64,000 nt of DNA from Cellulosimicrobium terreum (GTDB taxonomy: Bacteria > Actinomycetota > Actinomycetes > Actinomycetales > Cellulomonadaceae), in assembly GCA_014803435.1 (NCBI GenBank), contig JACYFD010000002.1:248001-312000 (forward strand). The letters run 5' to 3'. Shown piece by piece: positions 15,635 through 24,660 of the stretch (the first letter of the stretch is position 1; every line of letters begins with the position of its first letter). The position numbers were made by a program, and so were the translations under genes. The notes beneath the pieces were generated by a model. The model was given only the letters and a program-made list of their open reading frames with translations, made no database searches and was not told where the DNA came from.

Positions 15635-18406
15635 GTGACCGGACCTCAGCACGAACCCACCTCGCAGGGTGGCCCCGCCGGCCCGCGGCACCTCGTCGTC
15701 GTCGGCGGCGGCATGGTCGCCCAGCGTCTCGTCGAGGCGCTGCGCGCCCGGGACGACGCGGGCACCTGGCGCATCTCGGTGTTCGCGGAGGAGCCGCGCA
15801 AGCCCTACGACCGCGTCGCGCTGACCAGCTACTTCTCGGCCCGCGACGCGGACGAGCTCACGCTCGGCGACCCGGCGCTGTGGGACGACGAGCTCGTCAC
15901 GCTGCACCGCGACTGCGCCGTCACCGCGATCGACCGCGACGCCCGCACCGTCACCGACCGGCTCGGTCGCGTCCACGCCTACGACGAGCTCGTCCTCGCG
16001 ACCGGCTCGTCCGCCGCGATGCCGCCCATCCCGGGCAACGACCTGCCCGGCGTCTTCGTCTACCGCACGATCGACGACGTCGCCGCGCTGCGCGGGTGGG
16101 TCGAGCAGAAGCGCGCGTCGGGCGAGGTCGCGCTCCGCGAGGGCGGGACGTTCGAGCGGCCCGTGCGCGGAGCCGTGATCGGCGGCGGTCTGCTGGGTCT
16201 GGAAGCGGCCGGCGCGCTCAAGGCGCTCGGCGCCCAGGCGACCGTCATCCAGTTCGGCACGCACCTGATGGACGCGCAGATCGACCTCGGCGGCGGTCAG
16301 GCGCTCAAGCGCCTCATCAACGACATGGGTGTCGCCGTGCGCTGCAGCTCGGCGACCAAGGAGATGAAGGTCTCGCGCAGGACCGGGCACGTCGGCCGGC
16401 TGGACTTCGGGGACGGGGGCCGCCTCGACGTGGACGTCGTCGTGGTCGCGACCGGTGTGCGGCCGCGTGACGAGCTGGCCCGGGCGGCGGGGCTGGAGAT
16501 CGGGGAACGTGGCGGCGCCGTCGTCGACCTCGCGTGCCGCACGCAGGACGAGCACGTCTGGGCGGTCGGTGAGGTCGCGTGCATCGAGGGACGCTGCATC
16601 GGGCTCGTCGCACCGGGCTACGCGATGGCCGAGGTCGTCGCGGACCGCCTGCTGGGTGGCGAAGCGACGTTCCCCGGCGCCGACACGGCGACCAAGCTCA
16701 AGCTCCAGGGTGTCGACGTCGCGAGCTTCGGCGACGCGTTCGCCCGCACCGAGGGCGCGATGGAGCTCGTCTACGCCGACCCGGTCGCCGGCGTCTACAA
16801 GAAGCTCGTCCTGTCCGACGACGCGCGCACCCTCCTCGGCGGCGTGTTCGTCGGGGACGCGACGCCGTACGCGTCCCTGCGGCCCATGGTCGGTGCGGAG
16901 CTGCCGGGCGACCCCGGTGCGTTCCTCCTGCCGGAGGGCGGCGGGGGCGGGGCTCCCGCCCTCGAGCTGCCCGACGACGCGACCGTCTGCTCCTGCAACA
17001 ACGTCAGCGCCGGGACCATCCGCGGCGCGGTCACCGAGCACGAGTGCACCGATCTGGCGGGCGTGAAGGCGTGCACCAAGGCCGGGACGAGCTGCGGGTC
17101 GTGCCTCCCGCTCGTCAAGAAGATCACGACGACCGAGCTCACCCGGGCCGGCGTCGAGGTCTCGAACGCGCTGTGCGAGCACTTCGAGCTCTCGCGAGCG
17201 CAGCTGTTCGACGCCGTGCGTGTTGCGGAGCTGCACACGTTCAGCGAGATCATCGGCAGGTTCGGTCGGGTTCCCGAGCCCGTGACCGACACGGAGGGCG
17301 CGGTCCTCGTCCGGGACGCCGGTCGCGGCTGTGACATCTGCAAGCCCGTCGTCGCCTCGGTCCTGGCCTCGCTCGGCAACGGTCACATCCTCGACGGCGA
17401 GCAGGCGACGCTGCAGGACACCAACGACCACGTCATGGCGAACATGCAGAAGGACGGCACGTACTCCGTCGTCCCGCGCATCCCGGGTGGGGAGATCACG
17501 CCCGACGGGCTGCTCGTCATCGGCCAGGTCGCGAAGGACTTCGGCCTGTACACGAAGATCACGGGCGGCCAGCGCATCGACATGTTCGGCGCCCGCATCG
17601 AGCAGCTCCCGCACATCTGGCGCCGGCTCGTCGAGCACGGGTTCGAGTCCGGCCACGCCTACGGCAAGTCCCTGCGCACCGTGAAGTCGTGCGTCGGGTC
17701 GACGTGGTGCCGGTTCGGCGTCCAGGACTCGGTCGGGATGGCCGTCGAGCTGGAGCTGCGCTACCGCGGCCTGCGCTCGCCGCACAAGCTCAAGCTCGGC
17801 GTCTCGGGCTGTGCGCGCGAGTGCGCGGAGGCGCGCGGCAAGGACGTCGGCGTGATCGCGACGGACAAGGGCTGGAACGTCTACGTCGGTGGGAACGGCG
17901 GGTTCACGCCGCGGCACGCGCAGCTCCTCGCCGAGGACCTGGACGACGAGGCGCTCATCCGGACGATCGACCGGTTCCTCATGTACTACATCCGCACCGC
18001 CGACCGGTTGCAGCGCACCGCGGCGTGGGTCGAGGACTACGAGGGTGGTCTCGACGCGATCCGCGAGGTGATCGTCGAGGACTCGCTCGGGATCGGTACC
18101 GACCTCGACGGCGCGATGGCCCGGCACGTCGGCACGTACGAGGACGAGTGGCGGGCGGTCCTCGAGGACCCGGAGAAGCTGCGCCGGTTCGGCTCGTTCG
18201 TCAACGCGCCGGCCGAGCCCGACCCGGACCTCGTCTACGTCACCGAGCGCGGTCAGATCCGACCGGCCACGGCCGCCGAGCGTGCCGCCACGCTCGAGCG
18301 TGTCGTGGCGGAGCGTGCGGCCGCCGAGCGCGACGCCGCAGCGAGCGCGAACGATCCGACCGGTCCCGTCGTGGTCGCCGGTCCCGTCCTGGAGGTGCGT
18401 CGATGA
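15635..18406 (+). CDS. nirB: Assimilatory NAD(P)H nitrite reductase, large subunit
   Basis: This 923-residue enzyme reduces nitrite to ammonium. It starts with an FAD/NAD(P)H oxidoreductase domain (VVGGGMVAQRL, EPRKPYDRVAL). A [2Fe-2S] BFD-like domain follows with C452, C454, C487 and C490, then ferredoxin-like halves. The siroheme/[4Fe-4S] site is formed by C686, C692, C726 and C730 (SCVGSTWC and GCARECAEA). The start is GTG 15635 with AGGAG upstream. The stop overlaps nirD as ATGA. A GlnR-type box lies upstream. No palindromic module is inserted here, in contrast to its neighbours. Confidence 0.95.
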   Translation: MTGPQHEPTSQGGPAGPRHLVVVGGGMVAQRLVEALRARDDAGTWRISVFAEEPRKPYDRVALTSYFSARDADELTLGDPALWDDELVTLHRDCAVTAIDRDARTVTDRLGRVHAYDELVLATGSSAAMPPIPGNDLPGVFVYRTIDDVAALRGWVEQKRASGEVALREGGTFERPVRGAVIGGGLLGLEAAGALKALGAQATVIQFGTHLMDAQIDLGGGQALKRLINDMGVAVRCSSATKEMKVSRRTGHVGRLDFGDGGRLDVDVVVVATGVRPRDELARAAGLEIGERGGAVVDLACRTQDEHVWAVGEVACIEGRCIGLVAPGYAMAEVVADRLLGGEATFPGADTATKLKLQGVDVASFGDAFARTEGAMELVYADPVAGVYKKLVLSDDARTLLGGVFVGDATPYASLRPMVGAELPGDPGAFLLPEGGGGGAPALELPDDATVCSCNNVSAGTIRGAVTEHECTDLAGVKACTKAGTSCGSCLPLVKKITTTELTRAGVEVSNALCEHFELSRAQLFDAVRVAELHTFSEIIGRFGRVPEPVTDTEGAVLVRDAGRGCDICKPVVASVLASLGNGHILDGEQATLQDTNDHVMANMQKDGTYSVVPRIPGGEITPDGLLVIGQVAKDFGLYTKITGGQRIDMFGARIEQLPHIWRRLVEHGFESGHAYGKSLRTVKSCVGSTWCRFGVQDSVGMAVELELRYRGLRSPHKLKLGVSGCARECAEARGKDVGVIATDKGWNVYVGGNGGFTPRHAQLLAEDLDDEALIRTIDRFLMYYIRTADRLQRTAAWVEDYEGGLDAIREVIVEDSLGIGTDLDGAMARHVGTYEDEWRAVLEDPEKLRRFGSFVNAPAEPDPDLVYVTERGQIRPATAAERAATLERVVAERAAAERDAAASANDPTGPVVVAGPVLEVRR

Positions 18407-18849
18407 GCGCCGTGTCCGCAGCACAGGTTCCCCCGACCGAGTTGTCAGCACCCCGTGAGCCCCTGGGTTCGTCTCAGGCTGACGACCCGCAGGTGTGGGA
18501 GCGCGTCTGCCTCCTGCGCGACCTGCTCGTCGAGCGAGGTGTCGCAGCGCTCGTCGGCGGGGCGCAGGTGGCGATCTTCCGCCTCCCCGACGACACGGTC
18601 CGCGCCGTCCAGCAGCGCGACCCGTACTCCGGTGCGAACGTCATGTCCCGCGGGATCGTCGGCACGCGCGGCGGTGTGCCGACGGTCGCCGGACCGATGT
18701 ACAAGCAGGTCTTCGACCTCGCGACCGGTCGCTGCCTCGAGGCCGTGGGCTACACGCCCGTCGACGGCCTCGCCCCGGACCTGGTGACGTGGCCCGTCGA
18801 GGTCAGGGACGGCGTCGTGCACGTGGGGACGCCGGGGACACGGCCGTGA
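18403..18849 (+). CDS. nirD: Nitrite reductase small subunit
   Basis: This 148-residue Rieske-like protein lacks the cluster ligands, as is normal for NirD. The fold core is visible from WERVCLLRDLL to GTRGGVPTVAGPMYKQVFDLATGRC. It partners NirB in nitrite reduction. The N-terminal tail carries a decayed copy of the 44-bp module (residues 13-29), placed before the conserved domain. It is linked by ATGA to nirB and by GTGA to the next gene. Confidence 0.92.
   Translation: MSAVSAAQVPPTELSAPREPLGSSQADDPQVWERVCLLRDLLVERGVAALVGGAQVAIFRLPDDTVRAVQQRDPYSGANVMSRGIVGTRGGVPTVAGPMYKQVFDLATGRCLEAVGYTPVDGLAPDLVTWPVEVRDGVVHVGTPGTRP
18442..18485 (+). repeat. In-frame 44-bp palindromic element, copy F, degenerate (in nirD)
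   Basis: The ends have drifted to TTGTCAGC and GCTGACGA, but the 44-bp length, the position of the frame and the LSAP start are kept. It encodes ELSAPREPLGSSQADDP in the NirD N-terminal tail. This is probably an older copy. Confidence 0.75.
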
Positions 18850-20177
18850 CCACCCTCCTGGGGCTGGACCTCGCGGGCCGGAGCGTCCTCGTCGCCGGCG
18901 GCGGGCCCGTCGCCGCGCGGCGTGCCCGCGCGATGCTCGACGACGGCGCGCACGTCCGTGTCGTCGCCCCGCAGCTCTGCGAGGACCTGCGCGAGCTCGT
19001 CGTCGCCGGGTTCTCCGCCGACGACCTGCGGTCCGACCGGCCCGGTGCCGGCAGCGTGACGTGGGTCCCGCGCGAGGTGCGCGAGAACGACCTCGACACG
19101 GCGTGGCTCGTCCTCGCCGCGACCGACGACTCCGGAGTGAACCGGGCGGTCGCGGCGTGGGCGGACGCGCGCCGCACCTGGTGCGTGAACGCCGGCGCCG
19201 CGCACGAGGGCACGGCCCGCACCCCCGCGACGACGCGCAGCGGCGACGTCCTCGTCGGCGTCGTCACCGCGGCGACCACCGCCCCCGAGCTGTCAGCGCT
19301 CCAGGGGTCCAGGGACCCGCGGGACGCTGACAGGTCGCCGCGGCCGGCCGATCCTCGCCGCGTCCGTGCGGTCCGCGACTCGATCGCGGAGCACCTGCGG
19401 GCCGGGGGCGCCGACCAGCGCCGGCACCGGTCGGTCCCCGGCGCCCTCGGCCGGGTGACCCTCGTGGGCGGCGGCCCTGGTGCCGTCGACCTCCTCACCG
19501 TCCGCGGGCGCCGCGCGCTCGCCGAGGCGGACGTGGTCGTCGCGGACCGGCTCGGACCCGTCGACGTGCTCGACGAGCTCGCCCCCGGCGTCGAGGTGAT
19601 CGACGTCGGCAAGACACCCGGCAACCACCCCGTGCCGCAGCACGAGATCAACGCGATCCTCGTCGAGCAGGCGCGTCGCGGCCGGACCGTGGTCCGCCTC
19701 AAGGGCGGCGACCCGTTCGTCTACGGGCGCGGTGGCGAGGAGGTGCTGGCGTGCCGCGAGGCCGGCGTCCCCGTCGACGTCGTGCCCGGGGTCTCCAGCG
19801 CCCTCAGCGTGCCGGCGCTCGCCGGCATCCCGCTGACCCACCGGGGCACGGTCGCCGCGTTCCACGTCATCAGCGGTCACGACGGTCTCGACGACGCCGC
19901 GCTCACGTGCGTACGCGATCGCGCGGCTACGCTGGTGGTCCTCATGGGTGTCTCTCAGCTCTCCCGCATCACGACCCAGGCTCTCGACGCCGGGGCCGAC
20001 CCGACCATGCCTGTCGCGATCGTCGAGAACGGCTCGACGCCGGGCCAGCGGGTGACGCGCTCGACCCTCGGCGACGTCGTCGGCCGCGCGGCGCAGGTCG
20101 GGGTGCGCGCGCCCGCGATCATCGTGGTGGGGGACGTCGCTGCCGAGGGTCGGCTCGACCCGGCGGCGGTCGCGTGA
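18846..20177 (+). CDS. cysG: Siroheme synthase: precorrin-2 dehydrogenase/uroporphyrinogen-III C-methyltransferase fusion
   Basis: This 443-residue two-domain protein supplies siroheme precursors for NirB. The N-terminal domain (residues 1-145) has the NAD-binding motif VAGGGPVAARRARAML of precorrin-2 dehydrogenases. The C-terminal domain (from about residue 200) is a SUMT methyltransferase with VGGGPGAVDLLTVRG, VVADRL, RLKGGDPFVYGRGGEE and the VPGVSSAL motif. The linker holds palindromic module copy G (residues 148-164). The iron-inserting step is probably done by the chelatase two genes downstream. The start is GTG 18846, overlapping nirD. Confidence 0.92.
   Translation: MTTLLGLDLAGRSVLVAGGGPVAARRARAMLDDGAHVRVVAPQLCEDLRELVVAGFSADDLRSDRPGAGSVTWVPREVRENDLDTAWLVLAATDDSGVNRAVAAWADARRTWCVNAGAAHEGTARTPATTRSGDVLVGVVTAATTAPELSALQGSRDPRDADRSPRPADPRRVRAVRDSIAEHLRAGGADQRRHRSVPGALGRVTLVGGGPGAVDLLTVRGRRALAEADVVVADRLGPVDVLDELAPGVEVIDVGKTPGNHPVPQHEINAILVEQARRGRTVVRLKGGDPFVYGRGGEEVLACREAGVPVDVVPGVSSALSVPALAGIPLTHRGTVAAFHVISGHDGLDDAALTCVRDRAATLVVLMGVSQLSRITTQALDAGADPTMPVAIVENGSTPGQRVTRSTLGDVVGRAAQVGVRAPAIIVVGDVAAEGRLDPAAVA
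19290..19333 (+). repeat. In-frame 44-bp palindromic element, copy G (in cysG)
   Basis: Intact CTGTCAGC and GCTGACAG ends and a core with CCAGGGGTCCAGGGACCC are present. It encodes ELSALQGSRDPRDADRS, residues 148-164, exactly in the linker between the two enzymatic domains. Confidence 0.9.
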
Positions 20178-21307
20178 ACGACTCGTCCGACGAGCGCTCC
20201 GCGCTCGGCCAGGTCATGGCAGGCTGCACGGTCCTCGTCACCGCTGACCGGCGCAAGAGCGAGCTCGCCGCGGCGCTCCAGCGGCGCGGCGCCGAGGTCC
20301 GGCACGCGCCCGCGCTGAGCATGGTCCCGCACGCCGACGACACCCAGCTCCTCGCCGGGACACGCGACCTCGTCGAGCGTCCGCCGGACGTCGTCGTCGT
20401 GACGACGGGGATCGGGTTCCGGTCCTGGATCGAGGCCGCCGACGCGCACGGCCTCGCCGACCGTCTCCTCGAGGTGCTGGCCGACGCGCGGATCGTCGCC
20501 CGCGGACCCAAGGCCCGGGGCGCGATCCAGGCCGCCGGGCTCACCGCCGACTGGGTCGCCGAGTCCGAGACGTCCGGCGAGATCGCCGACGTGCTGCTCG
20601 GCGAGGGGGTCGCCGGGCTGCGCATCGCCGTGCAGCACCACGGCGCCGGCGCGGACGGGCTGGACGTCGTGTTCGCCGAGGCGGGGGCCGAGGTCGCGAG
20701 CCTCGTCGTGTACCGGTGGGGACCGCCGCCGGACCCGGAGGCGGTCCGCGGCTCGGTCGAGGCCGCCGCGGTCGGAGAGATCGACGCCGTCGTGTTCACG
20801 TCCGCGCCGGGTGCCGAGGCCTGGCTGTCCGCGGCCGAGGAGCACGGGGTCGGGCGGCTCGTCGTGAGCCGGTTCCGCGACGGGTCGATGGTCGCGGCCG
20901 CCGTCGGACCGGTCACGGCCAAGCCGCTCGAGCACCGGGGGATCACCCCGCTCCAGCCCGAGCGGGGTCGGCTCGGGGCGCTCGTGCGCGCGCTCGTCGG
21001 ACACTACGAGCACGCCGAGACCGTCGCGCTCACGACCGTCGCGGGCGTCCTGCAGATCCGCTCGCGCGTCGCCGTCCTCGACGGCGTGGTGCTGCCCCTG
21101 TCGCCCAGCTCGCTCGAGGTGCTGCGCCTGCTGGCGTCACGCCGCGGGGACGTCGTGACCCGCGACGACGTGCTCGACGTCCTGCCCGGCGACTCGCGCG
21201 ACCCGCACGCGGCCGAGGTCGCCGTCGCGCGGCTGCGTGAGGCGACAGGCCGCCGCGACCTCGTGCGGACCGTCGTCAAGCGCGGATACCGATTGGAGCT
21301 CGCATGA
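20174..21307 (+). CDS. nnaR: NnaR-like regulator: uroporphyrinogen-III synthase domain fused to a winged helix
   Basis: This 377-residue protein has a HemD-like N-terminal part (residues 1-270, VVVTTGIGFRSW and VVFTSAPGAEAW). An OmpR-type winged helix follows at about residues 290-377 (LSPSSLEVLRLLASRRGDVVTRDDVLDVL, ending VKRGYRLELA). This architecture is that of Streptomyces NnaR, which assists GlnR in activating nitrate and nitrite genes. Whether the HemD part still closes tetrapyrroles is unknown. The start is GTG 20174, overlapping cysG. The stop overlaps the chelatase gene as ATGA. Confidence 0.88.
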   Translation: MNDSSDERSALGQVMAGCTVLVTADRRKSELAAALQRRGAEVRHAPALSMVPHADDTQLLAGTRDLVERPPDVVVVTTGIGFRSWIEAADAHGLADRLLEVLADARIVARGPKARGAIQAAGLTADWVAESETSGEIADVLLGEGVAGLRIAVQHHGAGADGLDVVFAEAGAEVASLVVYRWGPPPDPEAVRGSVEAAAVGEIDAVVFTSAPGAEAWLSAAEEHGVGRLVVSRFRDGSMVAAAVGPVTAKPLEHRGITPLQPERGRLGALVRALVGHYEHAETVALTTVAGVLQIRSRVAVLDGVVLPLSPSSLEVLRLLASRRGDVVTRDDVLDVLPGDSRDPHAAEVAVARLREATGRRDLVRTVVKRGYRLELA

Positions 21308-22161
21308 GCACGGAGATCCTGGCCTTCCCGTCCGGTGCGTCGTCGGAGCGTTCAGCGCCCGCGGGAGCCGGCGGGGCGTCGTCGGAGGCCCGGACACCTG
21401 TGCTGATCGGCTGCTCGCACGGCACGAGCGACCTCACCGGCCGTGCGGTGGTCCGCGCGCTGCTCGACGACGTGCGCGCGGCCCGGCCCGACCTCGACGT
21501 GCGCGAGGCGTTCGTGGACGTGCAGCAGCCCGAGGTCGGGGACGTCGTGACGTCGGTCGTCGCGCCGGACGCCGAGCTCCCGCGTGACGCGGTGGTCGTC
21601 CCGCTCCTGCTCTCGGGCGGGTTCCACGTGGGCGTCGACGTCGCGGAGTCCGTCGCGGACCGCGGCCCGGGTACCGGTCGAGCCGCGGCGGGGACGCCGC
21701 TCGGCCCGGACCCGAGGCTCGTGGACCTGCTCGCCGACCGCCTCGCCGAGGCAGGCGTGCGACCGGACGACGCCGTGGTGATCGCCGCGGCGGGATCGAG
21801 CCGCCCCGGTGCGGCGCGGGACGTCGAGCAGCTCGCCGCCGGTCTGCGCGAACGTGTCTCCGGCCCCGTGACCGTGGGCTACGGCGCCATGGCGCAGCCC
21901 TCCGTGCCCGACGCCGTCGCCGCGGCCCGCGCCGGGCTGACCGCGGGCGGAGGGCCGGGCGAGGGGACGTCGTCGGGCACGGCCGCGGAGCCCGCGGCGC
22001 GCGTCGTCGTCGCGGCCTACCTGCTCGCGCCGGGGTACTTCTACGACCGGGTCCTGGAGGCCGGCGGGGACGTCGTCACCGCGCCGCTCGCGCCGGACCC
22101 GCGACTCACGGAGATCGTCCTCGACCGGTACGCCGAGGCCGCCGTCCGGTTACCGGCGTAG
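21304..22161 (+). CDS. sirB: Sirohydrochlorin chelatase (SirB/CbiX family)
   Basis: This is a 285-residue protein of two related halves, each like a short CbiX unit. The first has LIGCSHGTSDLTGR with the metal-site histidine and PLLLSGGFHVGVDV. The second has VIAAAGSSRPGAARD and AYLLAPGYFYDR. It likely inserts Fe2+ into sirohydrochlorin to complete siroheme for NirB. It is the last gene of the nirB operon. The first 25 residues are Ser/Ala/Gly-rich and poorly conserved-looking. Confidence 0.88.
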   Translation: MSTEILAFPSGASSERSAPAGAGGASSEARTPVLIGCSHGTSDLTGRAVVRALLDDVRAARPDLDVREAFVDVQQPEVGDVVTSVVAPDAELPRDAVVVPLLLSGGFHVGVDVAESVADRGPGTGRAAAGTPLGPDPRLVDLLADRLAEAGVRPDDAVVIAAAGSSRPGAARDVEQLAAGLRERVSGPVTVGYGAMAQPSVPDAVAAARAGLTAGGGPGEGTSSGTAAEPAARVVVAAYLLAPGYFYDRVLEAGGDVVTAPLAPDPRLTEIVLDRYAEAAVRLPA

Positions 22162-22166
22162 CCCGG

Positions 22167-22195
22167 CCGAGGTAGAACCGGAGGTTCTATCTCGG
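22167..22195. terminator. Bidirectional hairpin between sirB and the MFS gene
   Basis: Two 13-nt arms (CCGAGGTAGAACC and its partner, one mismatch) flank a GGA loop between two convergent genes. The hairpin includes the last codons of the minus-strand gene. No T-run is visible, as is common in this GC-rich group. Confidence 0.6.
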
Positions 22196-23611
22196 GGCCG
22201 CCTGCGTGCGCGGGGAGACGACGAACGCCGTGACGGCGACCGCCGCCGTGATGCCGAAGCACACGACGTAGGCGCCGAGCCCCATGGCGTCACGCAGGGC
22301 CCAGAGCATCGAGCCCGTGACGGCGAGCGCCACCGCGGCCGCCAGGGCGTTCGCGACCTGGAGCGCCGAGCTGTTGGCGCCCTGCCGGTCCACCGCGGAC
22401 AGCTCGAGGGTGAGGACCGAGATCGTCGGGTTGACGAGCCCCATCCCCGTGCCCGCGACGGTCCAGGCGAGCATGCCGACGACCGTCGGGACGGCGGGCA
22501 GGGCGAGCAGCATCACGCCGCCGATGCCGGTGGCGATGAGCGCCGTCCCCAGGCGCACGTACGCGACGTGCGGCCAGGCCCGGCGGGCGCGTCCGCGCAC
22601 CCACGCGGCGCCCGACCAGCCGACGGCCCCGAACGTCAGGACCGCGCCGGCGGCGGAGGGGGAGAGCCCGCGCTCGTGCGACAGCAGGAGCGGCAGCAGG
22701 ACCTCGGTCCCCGTGAACGCGGCACCGACGAGGGCGCCGATCGCGACGACCGACGGCAGCCCGCGCGCGGCGCGCACCGTCCCACGAGGCAGCAGGCGGG
22801 GAACGGTCGTCGCGATCATGCCGAGCGCGACGACGAGCAGCAGGTACAGCAACGGCCCGTCCTGCTGGCCCGCGACGTGCAGCAGACCCACCCCGACCGC
22901 CGCCACGACCGCCCACCACAGCGCGGCACGGCGCGACGTCGGACGACCCGCCGAGGGGCGCGGCGCGTGGGACGCGGGTACCGCCCGCAGGCCCGGCCAC
23001 AGGAGGGCGAGCGCCGGTACCGCGAGGATCGGTACCGCGAGGAAGACCCAGCGCCACCCCGCGTGCTCCACGACGAGCCCCGCGATCGCCGGGCCGACGA
23101 TCGACGGCACCATCCACGCGGCGGCGAACGCGGCGAAGACGCGGGGCCGCCGGTCCTCGGGGTAGACGCGGGCGACCAGCACGTAGAGCGCCACGAGGTA
23201 GATCCCGGACCCGAGCCCCTGGAGCACGCGCCCGGCGACGAAGACCTCCATGCCACGGGCGAGCCCGGCGACGAGCACGCCGACGAGGAACAGGCCGACG
23301 CCGGTGAGGAGCGGTGCGGAGGGTCCGGACCGGTCGCCCCAGCGACCGCCGGCCACCATCCCGACGACGCTGGCCGCGATCGTGCCCGCGAACGCGAGGG
23401 CGTAGAGCGAGAGGCCGTCGAGCGCAGCCGCGACGGTCGGCATGGCCGTCGCGACGGCGAGCGCCTCGAACGCCCCGAGCAGGACGAGCGCGAACATCCC
23501 GAGCATCACGGTGCGCTGGGCGGTGGGTGCCAGGGCCGAGGCGTCCGGTCGGCCGTCCGGCTCGTGCAGGTCGCGGGCGAGCGTGGGCACGCGGCCCGTG
23601 GGGCGCCTCAT
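22187..23611 (-). CDS. MFS drug-exporter-like transporter
   Basis: This 474-residue multi-helix transporter has about 14 hydrophobic segments. Motif-A-like GGRWGDRSG follows helix 2, and antiporter motif C-like GPAIAGLV lies in helix 5. These are features of the DHA2 multidrug efflux group. The substrate is unknown. The start ATG 23611 overlaps the stop of the quinone oxidoreductase as ATGA, so both belong to one operon whose promoter carries a SoxR box. This fits export of redox-active compounds. Confidence 0.82.
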   Translation of the reverse strand: MRRPTGRVPTLARDLHEPDGRPDASALAPTAQRTVMLGMFALVLLGAFEALAVATAMPTVAAALDGLSLYALAFAGTIAASVVGMVAGGRWGDRSGPSAPLLTGVGLFLVGVLVAGLARGMEVFVAGRVLQGLGSGIYLVALYVLVARVYPEDRRPRVFAAFAAAWMVPSIVGPAIAGLVVEHAGWRWVFLAVPILAVPALALLWPGLRAVPASHAPRPSAGRPTSRRAALWWAVVAAVGVGLLHVAGQQDGPLLYLLLVVALGMIATTVPRLLPRGTVRAARGLPSVVAIGALVGAAFTGTEVLLPLLLSHERGLSPSAAGAVLTFGAVGWSGAAWVRGRARRAWPHVAYVRLGTALIATGIGGVMLLALPAVPTVVGMLAWTVAGTGMGLVNPTISVLTLELSAVDRQGANSSALQVANALAAAVALAVTGSMLWALRDAMGLGAYVVCFGITAAVAVTAFVVSPRTQAAPR

Positions 23612-24612
23612 ACGAGGACAACCTTCCCGGTCGTCGCGCGCTCCTCGAGCTCGCGGTGGGCGCGCGCGGCCTGCGCGAGGGGCACCTGGTGCGTCACGAC
23701 GCGCCACGTCCCGTCCGCGGCGAGCGCGAGCGCGCGCTCCTGGAGGTCGAACAGGTCTCCCCAGGAGCGTGCCTGGGGGCCGACGGCCCACCGGACCTCG
23801 GGTCCGGCGCCGTCGACGTGCTCCGCTGCGCGGTTCGGCGCGCCCGACGACCACCCGAAGAGCACGAGGCGTCCGTCGGGGCGGACGAGCGTCGCGGCGT
23901 CGGTGCCGAGGTCGCCGCCGACGCCGTCGAGCAGGAGGGTCGCACCGCGCGGGTCGTCGGGGCCGGGTCCGACCGCGTCGCGCGCCTCGCCGAGCCACCC
24001 GTCGGCACGGTAGTCGACCACCGCGAGGCGCACGTCGTCGGAGAGCGCGCGGACGAGCGCGACCTTCTCCGCCCCGCCCGCGAGCCCGACCACCCGCGCC
24101 CCGGCGGCGAGCGCGCTCTGGACGAGGAGGGTGCCGAGCCCCCCGGCGGCGGCGGTGACCACGACCGTGTCGGCCGCGGTGACCTCCGCGAGGTCGCCGA
24201 TCCCGACGGCGGTGCGCCCGGTCCCGATCATCGCGACCGCGTCGGGCGCGGTGACGTGGTCGGGGATGCGGTGCAGCGCCGCGGTGGGCACGACGGCGAG
24301 CCGCGCGTACCCACCTCCGTCGGGCGTCGCACCGAGGTGCGCGGCGACGCGACGGCCGCGCCACGCGGCGTCGACGCCCGGGCCGACCGAGTCGACGACG
24401 CCGGCGACCTCCCGCCCGGGGATCGTCGGCAGCGCGGGCAGCGGGAGCGGTCCGCCGGTGACCTCGCCGCGGCGCAGCGTCGTGTCGAGCAGGTGCACGC
24501 CGTGCGCGCGCACGGCGACACGGACCTGGCCCGGTCCGGCGACGGGGTCCGGCACCTGGTCGAGGACGAGGTTCTCGGGCGGTCCGAACGTGTGCAGGCG
24601 GATGGCGTCCAC
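23608..24612 (-). CDS. Zinc-independent quinone oxidoreductase (MDR family)
   Basis: This 334-residue medium-chain dehydrogenase/reductase resembles NADPH:quinone reductase. A GroES-like N-terminal domain (PTIPGREVAGVVDSVG) is followed by a Rossmann domain with VTAAAGGLGTLLVQ. The structural zinc cysteines are absent, as in the QOR subfamily. I chose GTG 24612, preceded by AGGAG 6 bases upstream; a longer in-frame start would run through the SoxR promoter. It is the first gene of a SoxR-controlled operon and probably detoxifies quinones. Confidence 0.85.
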   Translation of the reverse strand: MDAIRLHTFGPPENLVLDQVPDPVAGPGQVRVAVRAHGVHLLDTTLRRGEVTGGPLPLPALPTIPGREVAGVVDSVGPGVDAAWRGRRVAAHLGATPDGGGYARLAVVPTAALHRIPDHVTAPDAVAMIGTGRTAVGIGDLAEVTAADTVVVTAAAGGLGTLLVQSALAAGARVVGLAGGAEKVALVRALSDDVRLAVVDYRADGWLGEARDAVGPGPDDPRGATLLLDGVGGDLGTDAATLVRPDGRLVLFGWSSGAPNRAAEHVDGAGPEVRWAVGPQARSWGDLFDLQERALALAADGTWRVVTHQVPLAQAARAHRELEERATTGKVVLV

Positions 24613-24660
24613 GGGTGCTCCTGAGGCGTCGGGGCGGTGGGGTCGGGCGACCCGACTGCT

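Noticed and set aside
19900-19950. TACGCT box followed by ATG inside cysG as an internal promoter
   Set aside because: The ATG is in the cysG frame within the methyltransferase domain, and no separate product is likely.
21344-21390. Possible eighth palindromic module in sirB (ERSAPAGAGGASSEA)
   Set aside because: The peptide resembles the module, but neither CTGTCAGC nor GCTGACAG ends are present and the spacing does not fit. It could be a fully decayed copy, but this cannot be supported.
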